From Sphingobacteriales bacterium (GTDB taxonomy: Bacteria > Bacteroidota > Bacteroidia > Chitinophagales > Chitinophagaceae): a stretch of DNA of 64,000 bases. Numbering within the stretch: the stretch's first letter is position 1; each line of letters starts with the position of its first letter. Position numbers and translations under genes: made by a program. The stretch covers positions 57,088 to 121,087 of the forward strand of contig JAAXIF010000105.1 in NCBI GenBank assembly GCA_012270485.1. The letters run 5' to 3'. The notes under the pieces were generated by a model. That model had not been told where the DNA came from and searched no databases. It saw only the letters and a list, made by a program, of their open reading frames with translations. Positions 42,668 to 51,678 of the stretch are shown here, in pieces.

Positions 42668-42844
42668 ATGAAAAAGACCCTTAAAAGTCAAGACGTGATA
42701 TCCTCTATCTCAGAGAAGATAGAATTAAAGAAGGCCTTAAGACAGGCACGTTCAGATAAAGACAAGAAAGAAATCGATAAAATATCTAAAAAAATTAATA
42801 AAATAGAAACAAAATTGTCTTCCTCACCCCTTTCAAAATCCTAA
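42668..42844 (+). CDS. Small basic coiled-coil protein (58 aa)
   Basis: ATG 42668 follows the promoter by a very short leader. Lys-rich helical sequence (SEKIELKKALRQARSDKDKK) with heptad-like hydrophobics. Its stop TAA is part of a CCTAAATA late-like box (42840-42847). Unknown function. Confidence 0.55.
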   Translation: MKKTLKSQDVISSISEKIELKKALRQARSDKDKKEIDKISKKINKIETKLSSSPLSKS

Positions 42845-42871
42845 ATAATAGTATAAAATCACGGAGATACT

Positions 42872-43288
42872 ATGTCTAGAGCAGACTCAAAAACACAACT
42901 TCAAACTTTACTTGCAAATGCGCAAAAAGAAATTGATTGGGAATCCAATGTGAATGGTGATTACAACATGTGCAACACCACAGCTCCTTATTCTACAAGG
43001 GTTGATTACACTGGTATAGACGGATATAAAGGTTGGTTAATACAGTGGCAGTCCGATAACTCAGGTGTTAGTTATGACGCAGATTATAGTTTTACTGATA
43101 CACGTTGGAGAGATAAGTCAAACGAAGAGAAAGACCAGTGGTTTGCACATGCTCATAAAGAACGTGTGACAGACGCTGTTGTTCCTAACATTGACGGATT
43201 AAACACTCATAAAGCAACATTACAATCAGACCTTGACGATTTAATCGCAGGTGAAGACGCTGGTGATGTTGACCGAGTTTCAGGTTAA
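42872..43288 (+). CDS. Hypothetical late protein
   Basis: 138 residues, acidic, with Trp/Tyr-rich central part (GYKGWLIQWQSDNSGVSYDA) and helical ends. A CGGAG site precedes the ATG and a CCTAAATA box lies 25 nt upstream. Likely a virion component by location; not recognised. Confidence 0.7.
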   Translation: MSRADSKTQLQTLLANAQKEIDWESNVNGDYNMCNTTAPYSTRVDYTGIDGYKGWLIQWQSDNSGVSYDADYSFTDTRWRDKSNEEKDQWFAHAHKERVTDAVVPNIDGLNTHKATLQSDLDDLIAGEDAGDVDRVSG

Positions 43289-43295
43289 AAATTCC

Positions 43296-43333
43296 CATAA
43301 ATAGTAGTATTACCACCAAGATTGTGGTATAAT
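43296..43333 (+). promoter_or_regulatory. Dual promoter of the 43341 gene
   Basis: A late box CATAAATA (43296-43303), then TACCAC (43311-43316) / GTGGTA (43324-43329) inverted repeat overlapping TATAAT (43328-43333). TATAAT starts 13 nt before ATG 43341: the sigma70-type transcript would be leaderless. Confidence 0.55.
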
Positions 43334-43340
43334 TACTATT

Positions 43341-44543
43341 ATGGGTGCAAAAAATCTACATTTAGAACACTTAGAAGACGAGATAATCAATCAAGGTATT
43401 GACGGAGGTCGTGGGGCTATAAACTTCTTACAGGGTCTTAGGGACATGTTGAAGGGTAATTCCAATTCAGGTGTTAATATGACTGTAAAGTGGGACGGAG
43501 CTCCTGCTATCTTTTGTGGATTACACCCCGAAACCAATCAATTCTTTGTTGCAAAGAAATCACTCTTTAACAAAGAACCCAAATTTTACACTTCAGAATC
43601 AGAAATCAAAAATGCAAGTGAGTTATCAGGAACACTTCAGGAAAAGTTCTTGACTTCATTCCAGTGTTTGTCTAAACTATCTTGGAATACAATACTTCAA
43701 GGTGATTTAATGTATACCAACGATAAGAAAATGCAGAAGATTGACGGGAAATCCTTTGTCACATTTCAACCTAACACAATCATGTATGCAGTTAATACAG
43801 AATCAGACTTAGGTAAAAAGATTGCAAAATCTAAAATGGGAATAGTGTTTCACACTACTTACACTGGTGGAACTATAGAAGACTTATCTGCAAGTTTCGG
43901 TGCTAACATATCCAAACTAGGAAACAGTTCAGACGTATGGATTGACGATGCAACTTATAAAGATGTCAGTGGTAAAGGTTCAATGACTGCAAAAGAAACA
44001 CTTGCACTTACACAAGAGTTATCTAAAACAGGTAAAGCTTTCCATGGAATCAAAAGAAAAGACTTAACTAAGTTCATGGAAATACAAGGTGAAATACTTA
44101 GAAAAGGTTCAGGTGCAAGTTATAAAACATATTGTAATACACTTATTAGAGGTGGTTCATACAAACCAACTTACGAAGGATATATGAAACACTTCGAAGG
44201 ATATTGGGAAGAGAAAGTAGTTGGTAAAGTAAAACAAGAAAAAACAAAAGCAATCAAAAGAGAAATCGGTGAACAACTTTATAACGAACTTAGAAGTTTA
44301 AAGAAAATGATTCAGAATCTTACTTCATTTATGGGACACTTGGTCGTTGCAAAACAACTTATCATAAATGCACTAAATAGAGTAAAGAGTATCGGAACTT
44401 TCAAAAAGACTGCAAATGGTTTTGAAGTGGTCAATCCCGAAGGATACGTTGCAATCGATAAAACAGGAAGTGCAGTCAAACTCGTAGATAGAATGGAGTT
44501 TGCATATAATAACTTTACTGCACAAAAGAATTGGGATAAGTAA
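43341..44543 (+). CDS. Conserved phage protein, DUF6267-like
   Basis: 400 residues. Text such as HLEHLEDEIINQGIDGGRGA, VNMTVKWDGAPAIFCGLHPE and SKMGIVFHTTYTGGTIEDL is of a family I recall as DUF6267 in marine T4-like phages. The KWDGAPA motif resembles the catalytic lysine motif (KxDG) of nucleotidyltransferases/ligases, so an adenylyl- or RNA-ligase-like enzyme is possible. That idea is mine and untested. It is followed directly by a cytidylyltransferase fusion. Confidence 0.7.
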   Translation: MGAKNLHLEHLEDEIINQGIDGGRGAINFLQGLRDMLKGNSNSGVNMTVKWDGAPAIFCGLHPETNQFFVAKKSLFNKEPKFYTSESEIKNASELSGTLQEKFLTSFQCLSKLSWNTILQGDLMYTNDKKMQKIDGKSFVTFQPNTIMYAVNTESDLGKKIAKSKMGIVFHTTYTGGTIEDLSASFGANISKLGNSSDVWIDDATYKDVSGKGSMTAKETLALTQELSKTGKAFHGIKRKDLTKFMEIQGEILRKGSGASYKTYCNTLIRGGSYKPTYEGYMKHFEGYWEEKVVGKVKQEKTKAIKREIGEQLYNELRSLKKMIQNLTSFMGHLVVAKQLIINALNRVKSIGTFKKTANGFEVVNPEGYVAIDKTGSAVKLVDRMEFAYNNFTAQKNWDK

Positions 44544-45823
44544 TGAAAACGTTTAACGGATTTTTAGTAGAGGCAAAAGAGAAAGGTGCAGTATTTACCT
44601 TTGGTCGTTTCAATCCACCTACTACAGGTCATGCAAAGTTAGTAGATAAACTTAAAAAAGAATCAAGAGGTGATGACGTTCTGTTATTCACTTCACACTC
44701 CAACGACAAACAAAAGAATCCACTCAATCATAGAGATAAAATTAAATACCTTAGAAACTTCTTTGGAAAGATTGTTGCAGACGTAAACGCAAGAACAGTA
44801 TTCGAGATTGCAACAGAATTACATAAAAAGAAATACACTAGAATCAAAATGGTTGTTGGGTCAGATAGAGTGAGAGAGTTTGATACACTTTTAAACAAAT
44901 ATAATGGTGTAAAAGCAAGACACGGATTCTATAAGTTTGACGAAATCAATATAGTATCAGCTGGTGAACGTGACCCTGATGCAGATGATGTCAGTGGAAT
45001 GTCTGCAAGTAAACTCAGAGGATATGCAGAAGCAGGTGACTTTGATAATTTCAAACAAGGTGTTCCTACAAAGAATAAAGGATTAGTTCAGAAACTTTAT
45101 AACGATATCCGTAAAGGAATGGGTATTGCAGAATCAACACTACCACACTACATGGTCGAAGATTTGATAGACGAAGGTGTTTACGACCCAGGCACCTTTA
45201 AAGCAGTTTTCCTAATGGGTGGGCCAGGTTCAGGTAAATCAACAGTTGTGAAAAAACTAGGATTGACTGCACTTGGTTTAAAAATGGTTAACACTGATAA
45301 AGCATTCGAAACAGGATTAAAGAAAGCAGGATTAGGATTAGATTTAAGAAACATGCCTGCAGATTTACGTGACCCAATTAGAAAACGTGCGAAAGATATC
45401 ACCAAAAAGAATATGGATTCATATATCAACAACAGACTTGGAATGATATTTGACACTACAAGTGCTGATTCAAACAAGATTAAGAACTACAAAAAAATGT
45501 TAGATAAAATCGGATACGAATACAAAATGATATTCGTTAGTGCAAGTCTTGAAAATGCACAAAAGAGAAATGAAATGCGTGCAAGAAAATTACCACCTGA
45601 AATAGTTAAAAAGGATTGGGAAGCTTCTAGAAAGAATGCAGATTTATTTAAATCTATGTTTAAAAAAGATTTTGTTGAAGTGACAAATGACGATGATATT
45701 GGAACACTAGAGAAGAAAGCAAACAAACTCTATGCAAAATTATTGGGTTGGTCTTCTTCATTCCCTAAAAACAAACTTGCACTTGCATGGAAACAAGCAG
45801 AGTTAGACGCAAAAAGGTCATAA
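44543..45823 (+). CDS. Cytidylyltransferase (NMNAT-like)-P-loop kinase fusion with capsid-targeting-like N-terminus
   Basis: 426 residues. N-terminal nucleotidyltransferase domain with GRFNPPTTGH (residues 21-30) and the downstream SGMSASKLRGYAEAGD, typical of NMN adenylyltransferase-like enzymes. From about 225 a P-loop kinase domain follows: LMGGPGSGKSTVVKKLG. Such pairs occur in NadR-type enzymes, suggesting NAD salvage, but the kinase looks more like zeta-toxin/AAA_33 types. The N-terminus MKTFNGFLVEAKE is strikingly similar to the T4 capsid-targeting peptide MKTYQEFIAEA with a gp21 site LVE-A. Confidence 0.82.
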   Translation: MKTFNGFLVEAKEKGAVFTFGRFNPPTTGHAKLVDKLKKESRGDDVLLFTSHSNDKQKNPLNHRDKIKYLRNFFGKIVADVNARTVFEIATELHKKKYTRIKMVVGSDRVREFDTLLNKYNGVKARHGFYKFDEINIVSAGERDPDADDVSGMSASKLRGYAEAGDFDNFKQGVPTKNKGLVQKLYNDIRKGMGIAESTLPHYMVEDLIDEGVYDPGTFKAVFLMGGPGSGKSTVVKKLGLTALGLKMVNTDKAFETGLKKAGLGLDLRNMPADLRDPIRKRAKDITKKNMDSYINNRLGMIFDTTSADSNKIKNYKKMLDKIGYEYKMIFVSASLENAQKRNEMRARKLPPEIVKKDWEASRKNADLFKSMFKKDFVEVTNDDDIGTLEKKANKLYAKLLGWSSSFPKNKLALAWKQAELDAKRS

Positions 45824-45826
45824 ATA
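45819..45826 (+). promoter_or_regulatory. Late promoter CATAAATA overlapping the preceding stop
   Basis: Contains the stop codon TAA (45821-45823) of the fusion gene and begins exactly 13 nt before ATG 45832, so stop, promoter and start are fused in 16 nt. Confidence 0.7.
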
Positions 45827-45831
45827 GTATT

Positions 45832-47196
45832 ATGTATTACGAATTAATAATAGAAAAGTTGAGAAAAACCCAACAGGATAAAGATATCGAGGGCAAGAAA
45901 GGAACTCAACCTAAGAAATATTATGCAAAAGACGCAGACGGGGACGAAATGTCTAAGTCTACAAAAGATAAACGTGCAGCTCACTTTGCCAAAAACGCAA
46001 AGAAAGATGACGATAATGATAATGCATATGAACCTGCTCCAGGCGATAAGTCTGCAGAAACTAAACCTTCACAACACACTAAGAAGTATAAGAAAATGTT
46101 CGGAGAGAATGCAGACACTTCACTAAAGAAAAAAGCAGAGAAGACTGGAATGCCTTTTGGTATTCTAAAACAAGTCTATAATCGTGGAGTTGCAGCTTGG
46201 AAATCAGGTCACAGGCCTGGAACTACACCTGAACAATGGGGACATGCACGCGTGAATTCCTTTGTGACTAAATCAAAAGGAACATGGGGTGGTGCAGACC
46301 AAGACCTTGCAAGAAAAGTTAGAGGTGAAGAATACTCACCAGTTGTAGAAGAGTCAATTGATATCAAAAAACAATTAAAGAAAGTTAAAGGTCTTACAAA
46401 GAAACAAGCACAAATGTTAGCAACATTACCTTCACCAGTAGTGACTCAATTAGTTCAACAATTATCAAATTTAGTTATGGGTGAAGATATCAAAGAAGGT
46501 AAATACGTTGCACCAAGACTTGAAGTGTTATCTTATGTCTTGAAAATGATTGAAAAGAAAGTCACCAAAGAAATAGAAAAGAATCAAGAACGTGGAATTG
46601 CAATTATAAATCAATTAGGTTCATACGTAAATGCAAAAGTCACTGATAAGAAACAAAAGGATAATAAACTATTCCTTAAGTTTGGTGATAATTTAGAAGG
46701 TAATGATTTACAAGAAACCAATGCAGCCGAAGACGCTGCAATTCTAAAAGCAAAACAAGTTGAAGAACTTGAAAGAATGAAAAATAGACACATTGAAGAG
46801 TTAGAAGCACTTCAAGATAGACACGAGAGAGAAACAGAGAAGGTCAACAAACAGAAAGAAAAAGAAACTCTCAACAAACAAATTCAAGCAAAACGTGACG
46901 CAGAAAGAAAAGCTGCAGAGAAATCACAACAATCTGAAGAAAGAGATTACAAAAAAGAGTATGCAAATTATCACTCTAAACCCGAACAAATTAAAAGACG
47001 TGCAAAAAGAAATGAAGCACGTAGAAGTCTAAAAGATAGAAAAGATATAAAAGGAAAGGACGTTCACCATAAAGATAACAATCCTATGAATAATGATAAG
47101 TCTAATCTTTCAGTTGTATCACAAAACTACAACAGAAAGGAACCAAGACTAAGAAAATTGAAAGAGAAAGGACTACTTCCAAATGGCAGGAAATAA
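45832..47196 (+). CDS. Late protein with C-terminal HNH endonuclease-like domain
   Basis: 454 residues from ATG 45832, fixed by the late box; the longer frame overlaps the previous gene. An N-terminal KKYYAKDADGDEMSKSTKDK motif and a segment GMPFGILKQVYNRGVAAWKSG with HRPGTTPEQWGHARVNSF are seen in many phage structural-region proteins. A long Lys/Glu coiled coil (about 310-390) leads to DVHHKDNNPMNNDKSNL, an HNH signature. It may be an endonuclease carried in the virion; inferred from location and late control. Confidence 0.77.
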   Translation: MYYELIIEKLRKTQQDKDIEGKKGTQPKKYYAKDADGDEMSKSTKDKRAAHFAKNAKKDDDNDNAYEPAPGDKSAETKPSQHTKKYKKMFGENADTSLKKKAEKTGMPFGILKQVYNRGVAAWKSGHRPGTTPEQWGHARVNSFVTKSKGTWGGADQDLARKVRGEEYSPVVEESIDIKKQLKKVKGLTKKQAQMLATLPSPVVTQLVQQLSNLVMGEDIKEGKYVAPRLEVLSYVLKMIEKKVTKEIEKNQERGIAIINQLGSYVNAKVTDKKQKDNKLFLKFGDNLEGNDLQETNAAEDAAILKAKQVEELERMKNRHIEELEALQDRHERETEKVNKQKEKETLNKQIQAKRDAERKAAEKSQQSEERDYKKEYANYHSKPEQIKRRAKRNEARRSLKDRKDIKGKDVHHKDNNPMNNDKSNLSVVSQNYNRKEPRLRKLKEKGLLPNGRK

Positions 47197-47857
47197 ACAC
47201 GACAACGGAGTTCACGAACAGGGAACAGACGAAACTAGGAAAGCATATCAAGAAGATACGCCTGGTCAAAAAGTAGAGAAATACGTTAAAGAGAATCAAA
47301 AAGCATATCACAATTCAAAGAAAACATTCTCTCAAATTGCAATAAACGAAACACTCGATACACTTCAACAGGAAAAAATTAACATACTAGACAATCCATT
47401 TCGTTTGGGTTCAATGATGTATTTTGAAACAATTAATGAAGTCCGTAGATTAGTTGCAGAAGACCGATATAAACTCACTGAAGTAGATAAGAACATTTTA
47501 GATACAGATATAGGGGATTTCGAAGTATATGAAGGGGAGTTAGTCCCACTTGATTGTCCACAATACGAATTAATCGAAGCAGAAGAACCCGAACTCAACA
47601 GTCCTAAGAAGGGAGGCCCAAAGAAATACTATGTGTATGTTCGTGACCCCCAAACAAAGAAAATCAAAAAGGTCACATGGGGTGACACTACAGGTTTAAA
47701 AGTCAAATTAGGAAACGAAAAAGCAAGAAAATCCTTTGCAGCTAGACATAAATGTTCACAACAAAAGGATAAGACTACTGCATCATATTGGGCATGTAGA
47801 TTACCTTATTATGCAAAACAATTAGGTCTTAGTGACGGAGGAAACTTTTACTGGTAA
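47183..47857 (+). CDS. Late hypothetical protein with ARHxC...YWxC C-terminal domain
   Basis: 224 residues. The N-terminal two-thirds is acidic and helical with several LDxE sites. The C-terminal domain (KKGGPKKYYVYVRDPQTKKI, ending ARKSFAARHKC then YWACRLPYYAKQLG) is one that recurs at the C-termini of phage virion-region proteins. Two Cys and one His could bind zinc. It overlaps the HNH protein by 14 nt. Confidence 0.72.
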   Translation: MAGNKHDNGVHEQGTDETRKAYQEDTPGQKVEKYVKENQKAYHNSKKTFSQIAINETLDTLQQEKINILDNPFRLGSMMYFETINEVRRLVAEDRYKLTEVDKNILDTDIGDFEVYEGELVPLDCPQYELIEAEEPELNSPKKGGPKKYYVYVRDPQTKKIKKVTWGDTTGLKVKLGNEKARKSFAARHKCSQQKDKTTASYWACRLPYYAKQLGLSDGGNFYW

Positions 47858-47867
47858 GGAGTATATA

Positions 47868-48113
47868 ATGTTAGTAAGTGAATACTGGGATAATGACAGA
47901 AGAGCAGTTATCCGAAAAGAAAAAGAAGGATTCGAAGTTGACCTTTTCAAAAACAACTACAAAGAAACAAGAAAAGTCCACAATCATTCTGAATCATATG
48001 CAGAAGACGTTGCTGAGAACTTTGTCCAAGGGTTATTTGACATAGAAGAGGAAGGAAGTTTCTATGGATATAAAGAAAAAACAGACAATTTTGACCCTGA
48101 AGTAGATGACTAG
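47868..48113 (+). CDS. Small hypothetical protein
   Basis: 81 residues from ATG 47868 with AAGGAG 8 nt upstream; a longer frame to 47832 is unlikely. Acidic, starting with beta strands (SEYWDNDRRAVIRKEKEGF). It overlaps the next gene by 8 nt. No recognised family. Confidence 0.65.
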   Translation: MLVSEYWDNDRRAVIRKEKEGFEVDLFKNNYKETRKVHNHSESYAEDVAENFVQGLFDIEEEGSFYGYKEKTDNFDPEVDD

Positions 48114-48393
48114 ACCATATATTGATACAGAACATACCCAACACGGGACAGGTGTTAAATACGTCATTAGAACGTTTCTAAGGGACGTAGACGAACAAGA
48201 ATTGGTATGGCATAGGGACGATAGTAATAGAACTGTTCATGTTTTAAGGGGTTCAGGTTGGAAATTACAGAAAGATGACGAACTTCCTTTAGATTTAGAA
48301 ACAGGAAAAGATTATTACATATTAAAAGACGAATATCATAGATTATTAAAAGGTGAAGAGGATTTAGTCCTCAGAATAGAGAATGGAACCTAA
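48106..48393 (+). CDS. Cupin-like small protein
   Basis: 95 residues. The strand pattern VIRTFLRDVDEQELVWHRDD, VHVLRGSGWKLQ, LPLDLETGKDYYI, and EYHRLLKGEEDLVLRI reads as a single-domain cupin barrel with conserved His residues. Metal or sugar binding is possible; substrate unknown. Confidence 0.7.
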   Translation: MTRPYIDTEHTQHGTGVKYVIRTFLRDVDEQELVWHRDDSNRTVHVLRGSGWKLQKDDELPLDLETGKDYYILKDEYHRLLKGEEDLVLRIENGT

Positions 48394-48781
48394 TCTTTGT
48401 CTTGATTGTGGATTGTGTTGTAGTGGAGTCATGTTTAGAGGACTTACTTTAGAACAAAATGAAGTAAGAAAGTTCTCTAGACCAGTCAAACACACGTATG
48501 ACCTAATTCCTACACATACAATTTACAAGACTAAAAACAGGATTGCATATCCGTTTGAGGCAGGTTGTGAACACCTACAAAAGGATAATAAATGTAAGAT
48601 TTATGAGGATAGGCCTGGAAACTGTCAAAGATATGAGTGTCCAATGTTGATAAGATATAGGAACAAAGAAATCTCTTATGAGGTTGCACTAAATAAAATT
48701 AAGAGAATTAAGGAATTGAAGGTGACTTCACTTAAAGTGTTAGGATACCCTGATAAAATTCAAGCAATAATGAAGGCGTGA
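48383..48781 (+). CDS. YkgJ-type Cys-cluster protein
   Basis: 132 residues. Eight Cys: LCLDCGLCCSG at the N-terminus, then AGCEHL, KCKIYEDRPGNC and YECPM. This is the YkgJ family pattern (CxxCGxCC...C...C...C), thought to bind Zn or an Fe-S cluster. Function in phages is unknown. It adds to the metal-related genes of this genome. Confidence 0.82.
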   Translation: MEPNLCLDCGLCCSGVMFRGLTLEQNEVRKFSRPVKHTYDLIPTHTIYKTKNRIAYPFEAGCEHLQKDNKCKIYEDRPGNCQRYECPMLIRYRNKEISYEVALNKIKRIKELKVTSLKVLGYPDKIQAIMKA

Positions 48782-48793
48782 CCTTTTAAATAT

Positions 48794-48801
48794 TATAAAT
48801 A
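48794..48801 (+). promoter_or_regulatory. Late promoter TATAAATA upstream of the 48810 gene
   Basis: A perfect late box 16 nt (first base to A) before ATG 48810, giving a leader of about 3 nt at most and no ribosome site. Confidence 0.75.
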
Positions 48802-48809
48802 ATACTGTT

Positions 48810-49385
48810 ATGAGTTATAAGTCAGAAAACTGGAAAGAGAAACTAGAACAAGTTCGTGGACACATTGCCTTAAAGGAAGGGAGTGTAGAGAAGTCTGCAG
48901 ACGAGATTCTTAACGACCAAATCGAAGAAGAACTTTCAACTTTCTTCCAAGAAGAAGAGGTTATTGAAGAAGAATTAGTTCTTGAAGCTTCAATGGGTGA
49001 CATGATTAAGAAAGTATTCAATACAGATAGTGAAACAGAATCACTAGGTATTGCAAAACTTCTTAGTATGACTGATGTTAAAGTTGCACTTGCAATGCAG
49101 AAACAAAATCCTAGTGGATTTAAGAAGACTACATTCAGTATGGGTGCAGACAATAAACAAAGAGACATGATTAAGGATAAAGACCTTATGAAAATGTTCA
49201 AGAAAGCAGGAGTCAAACCACTCAAAGACGAAGTTGAGATTCAATCAGAAGAGTCAATTGAAAAGACTACAGAAAAACTCGTAGAAAGAAACATGTTAGG
49301 TCGTCTTGCAAAACAGTTAAGACTTAACGAAGAAGGTAAACAAAAAATGTTTGCATATTTTGAAAAAGGGGAATTAGAACAATGA
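48810..49385 (+). CDS. Late hypothetical, possible head-internal protein
   Basis: 191 residues; an acidic N-terminal third (EELSTFFQEEEVIEEELVLEAS) contains an E-A junction of the gp21 type at VLE-AS, after which a basic helical C-terminal part begins. Such an acidic, removable N-terminal piece is like T4 internal protein precursors. No family recognised. Confidence 0.68.
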   Translation: MSYKSENWKEKLEQVRGHIALKEGSVEKSADEILNDQIEEELSTFFQEEEVIEEELVLEASMGDMIKKVFNTDSETESLGIAKLLSMTDVKVALAMQKQNPSGFKKTTFSMGADNKQRDMIKDKDLMKMFKKAGVKPLKDEVEIQSEESIEKTTEKLVERNMLGRLAKQLRLNEEGKQKMFAYFEKGELEQ

Positions 49386-49831
49386 TACACGACCTACCTA
49401 AATCACTCGTAGAAGATTCAAGAAAGATTCTAGAGGGTTCAAAAGAATACCAAGAGTTCTTTAAGAAAGCATTAAAGAAATTTGGTGTAGACTCACCAGC
49501 TGATTTTAAATCAGACGAAGAAAAGAAAAAGTTTTTTGACTATGTAGATAAGAACTACAAAGGTGAAAAAGAAGAACAAGTTTCAGAAGGAAGTTGTGAT
49601 TCCTCTAAGAAGAAAAAATATGAATACGTAGAATTAGACGAAGCTAAGGTTTCATTCGTATTTCATGACAAAGCAGAAGCAAAACAATTTGCAACTAAAG
49701 TTAAGAGTTTTGTCGACAATGTAGAAATCCAAAAGATTGCTTCAGTTGGTCAATTCAACGTTATACTTACAGGGGAAAAAGAAGGTTTCAAGAAAGCAGT
49801 CGCAGTTGCTGTTAAAATGTCAGGGGAATAA
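49382..49831 (+). CDS. Late hypothetical, possible head-internal protein
   Basis: 149 residues, ATGA overlap with the preceding gene. It carries candidate cleavage sites ILE-GS (17-21) and LDE-A (about 86-89). The N-terminal half is lysine-rich and helical; the C-terminal half (VSFVFHDKAEAKQFATKVKS) looks like a small alpha/beta fold. Function unknown. Confidence 0.68.
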   Translation: MIHDLPKSLVEDSRKILEGSKEYQEFFKKALKKFGVDSPADFKSDEEKKKFFDYVDKNYKGEKEEQVSEGSCDSSKKKKYEYVELDEAKVSFVFHDKAEAKQFATKVKSFVDNVEIQKIASVGQFNVILTGEKEGFKKAVAVAVKMSGE

Positions 49832-49833
49832 TC

Positions 49834-51678
49834 ATGAACCTATTCCACGAAGCCAAGAAAGTATTAGATAAGGACGGGAAAGTCAATGCACTCGGCCCTT
49901 ACGGAAAACAAAAACTTACAGGTCGTGAGATTCAAACCTATTTCCGTAGAAATAAAGTCAAAGATAAAACAGTCAGAAAAGCAGTAGAGGTTGCATTAGA
50001 CCTCGGTGGTGCAATGGATATAGCAATCAAAGCTATCAAAGACTATTACGGAAACAAAATCCTAAAAGCAAAAGAAGTTCAGTATGCACTTAAGTTCGCA
50101 AACGAAGAGAACTTCAAAGATTCATTCGAATTACTAGACGAGAATTACAAAGACGTAATCAAAATGTATCCAAGAGATAGAGATTGGAAAAAACTCGTAT
50201 CAAAGTATAGACGTGACATTGATAAATTCAGAAACAACAATAAAGATTTACCTAAGAAAGTCGAAGACGACTTAATCTCATGGGCATTAGACGCAGGTGA
50301 GATTAGTAATAAAGGTGAAGTAGAAGACTTCATAGATGCAATTCTAAATGAGTCAACATTATCAGAAGGTAAAAACCTTATGCCTGATATCCAAAAGATT
50401 GTTGACACTAAAGGTGCAAAAAAAGTTGGTGGTATAATGATTGATATGTTTACTGCTTCAATGATTAACCAAATCTACAACAAAGTAAACGACAAAAACA
50501 AACAGAGAATGGAGAAATCCAATATCTCTACACTTGTTGACCTTGCACAAAGAATGATGCAGAAAATGGGTGACAACTTAGGTGAAGGTAAAGGAACAGA
50601 CATATTTAAAAAGTATAATAAACTAATCGGTAGACTTTCTGATAACGAACAGTCAGAAATATTAGATGCATTATACACTATGAACACTCAATCAGGTAGA
50701 AGATACAAAGAAGCATTCGGTAAAGTCAAAGAACTTTTAAACATGGACTACACACCTGAAGGTGTAAACCTACAAGAAGGAACATGGGCAGTTCCCGATT
50801 CATATCCAAAATTAGTAAAACTACAAAAGATTTTAAATACAAAGAATATTGCAAAAGACGCTAAAACAGTTTTTAAATTTACAGATATGATTTATGACAT
50901 TTTTGGTGACGATTCATTCTTTGATAGACTCGGAGTATTAGAAGTTATCTCCAAAGGTGGAGAACGTGACCAATACGATGGTGAAAAACGTAGTGAAGAA
51001 TATATCAAAAAAGCACATGAGTATGCAAAGAAAAATGGACTCAAAGCTGGTATGGATATGAATGAATTACTCAAGAAATACTTATCAGATTGGACTGGTG
51101 GTGATATGAAATTCAAGGGAAATAAAATCGTTCAAATGCCTAGAGAATGGTATTTCAAAGATAACCCTGAACATTCACCTGATAATGCACCAGTAAAAGC
51201 AACTCTAAAACAAGGTGATAACGTGCAAGAAAGATTCAAAGGATTCGACAAATTACCAAGGGGTAGAATGAAAAGACCTAGAGGTGGTTCAATCAAAGCA
51301 GAAGCAGTATCAAGAGCTCAACAAGCTGCAATTGCAATCTCTAAGAAAGAAAAAGAGAAAAAAGAATCAGTTATGGATTCATACAGAAAAATGTGGGAAT
51401 CTGAAAACCTTGAAGAGAAAAAAGAATTCAAACAAAGTGATATCGATAAAGTTGCAAAACTTACCGATAGAAACGAACACACTAAATCACTTGTTCACAT
51501 TGCAAAAGTAATGGGTGACAAAGATTCATTTAAAAAATTACAACTAATTGACAAATTACATAACGAGTATGGTCATTTACATTCAGGTCTTAAATCTATG
51601 AGAGATGAAGTCTATCAAGACCTTAAAGACGGAATGAAGAAGTATTCTAATGGTCAAGACATGTATGGAGCTACATAA
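49834..51678 (+). CDS. Large Lys-rich late protein, possible virion/head-internal protein
   Basis: 614 residues, strongly basic and helical. It starts MNLFHEAKKVLDKDGK and contains repeated LSE-G and LQE-G type sites (about 178 and 312) where gp21 could cut it into pieces. The segment LPRGRMKRPRGGSIKAEA near 480 looks like a basic DNA-binding linker. I cannot name a family. Position in the late block suggests a protein packaged with the DNA. Confidence 0.7.
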   Translation: MNLFHEAKKVLDKDGKVNALGPYGKQKLTGREIQTYFRRNKVKDKTVRKAVEVALDLGGAMDIAIKAIKDYYGNKILKAKEVQYALKFANEENFKDSFELLDENYKDVIKMYPRDRDWKKLVSKYRRDIDKFRNNNKDLPKKVEDDLISWALDAGEISNKGEVEDFIDAILNESTLSEGKNLMPDIQKIVDTKGAKKVGGIMIDMFTASMINQIYNKVNDKNKQRMEKSNISTLVDLAQRMMQKMGDNLGEGKGTDIFKKYNKLIGRLSDNEQSEILDALYTMNTQSGRRYKEAFGKVKELLNMDYTPEGVNLQEGTWAVPDSYPKLVKLQKILNTKNIAKDAKTVFKFTDMIYDIFGDDSFFDRLGVLEVISKGGERDQYDGEKRSEEYIKKAHEYAKKNGLKAGMDMNELLKKYLSDWTGGDMKFKGNKIVQMPREWYFKDNPEHSPDNAPVKATLKQGDNVQERFKGFDKLPRGRMKRPRGGSIKAEAVSRAQQAAIAISKKEKEKKESVMDSYRKMWESENLEEKKEFKQSDIDKVAKLTDRNEHTKSLVHIAKVMGDKDSFKKLQLIDKLHNEYGHLHSGLKSMRDEVYQDLKDGMKKYSNGQDMYGAT

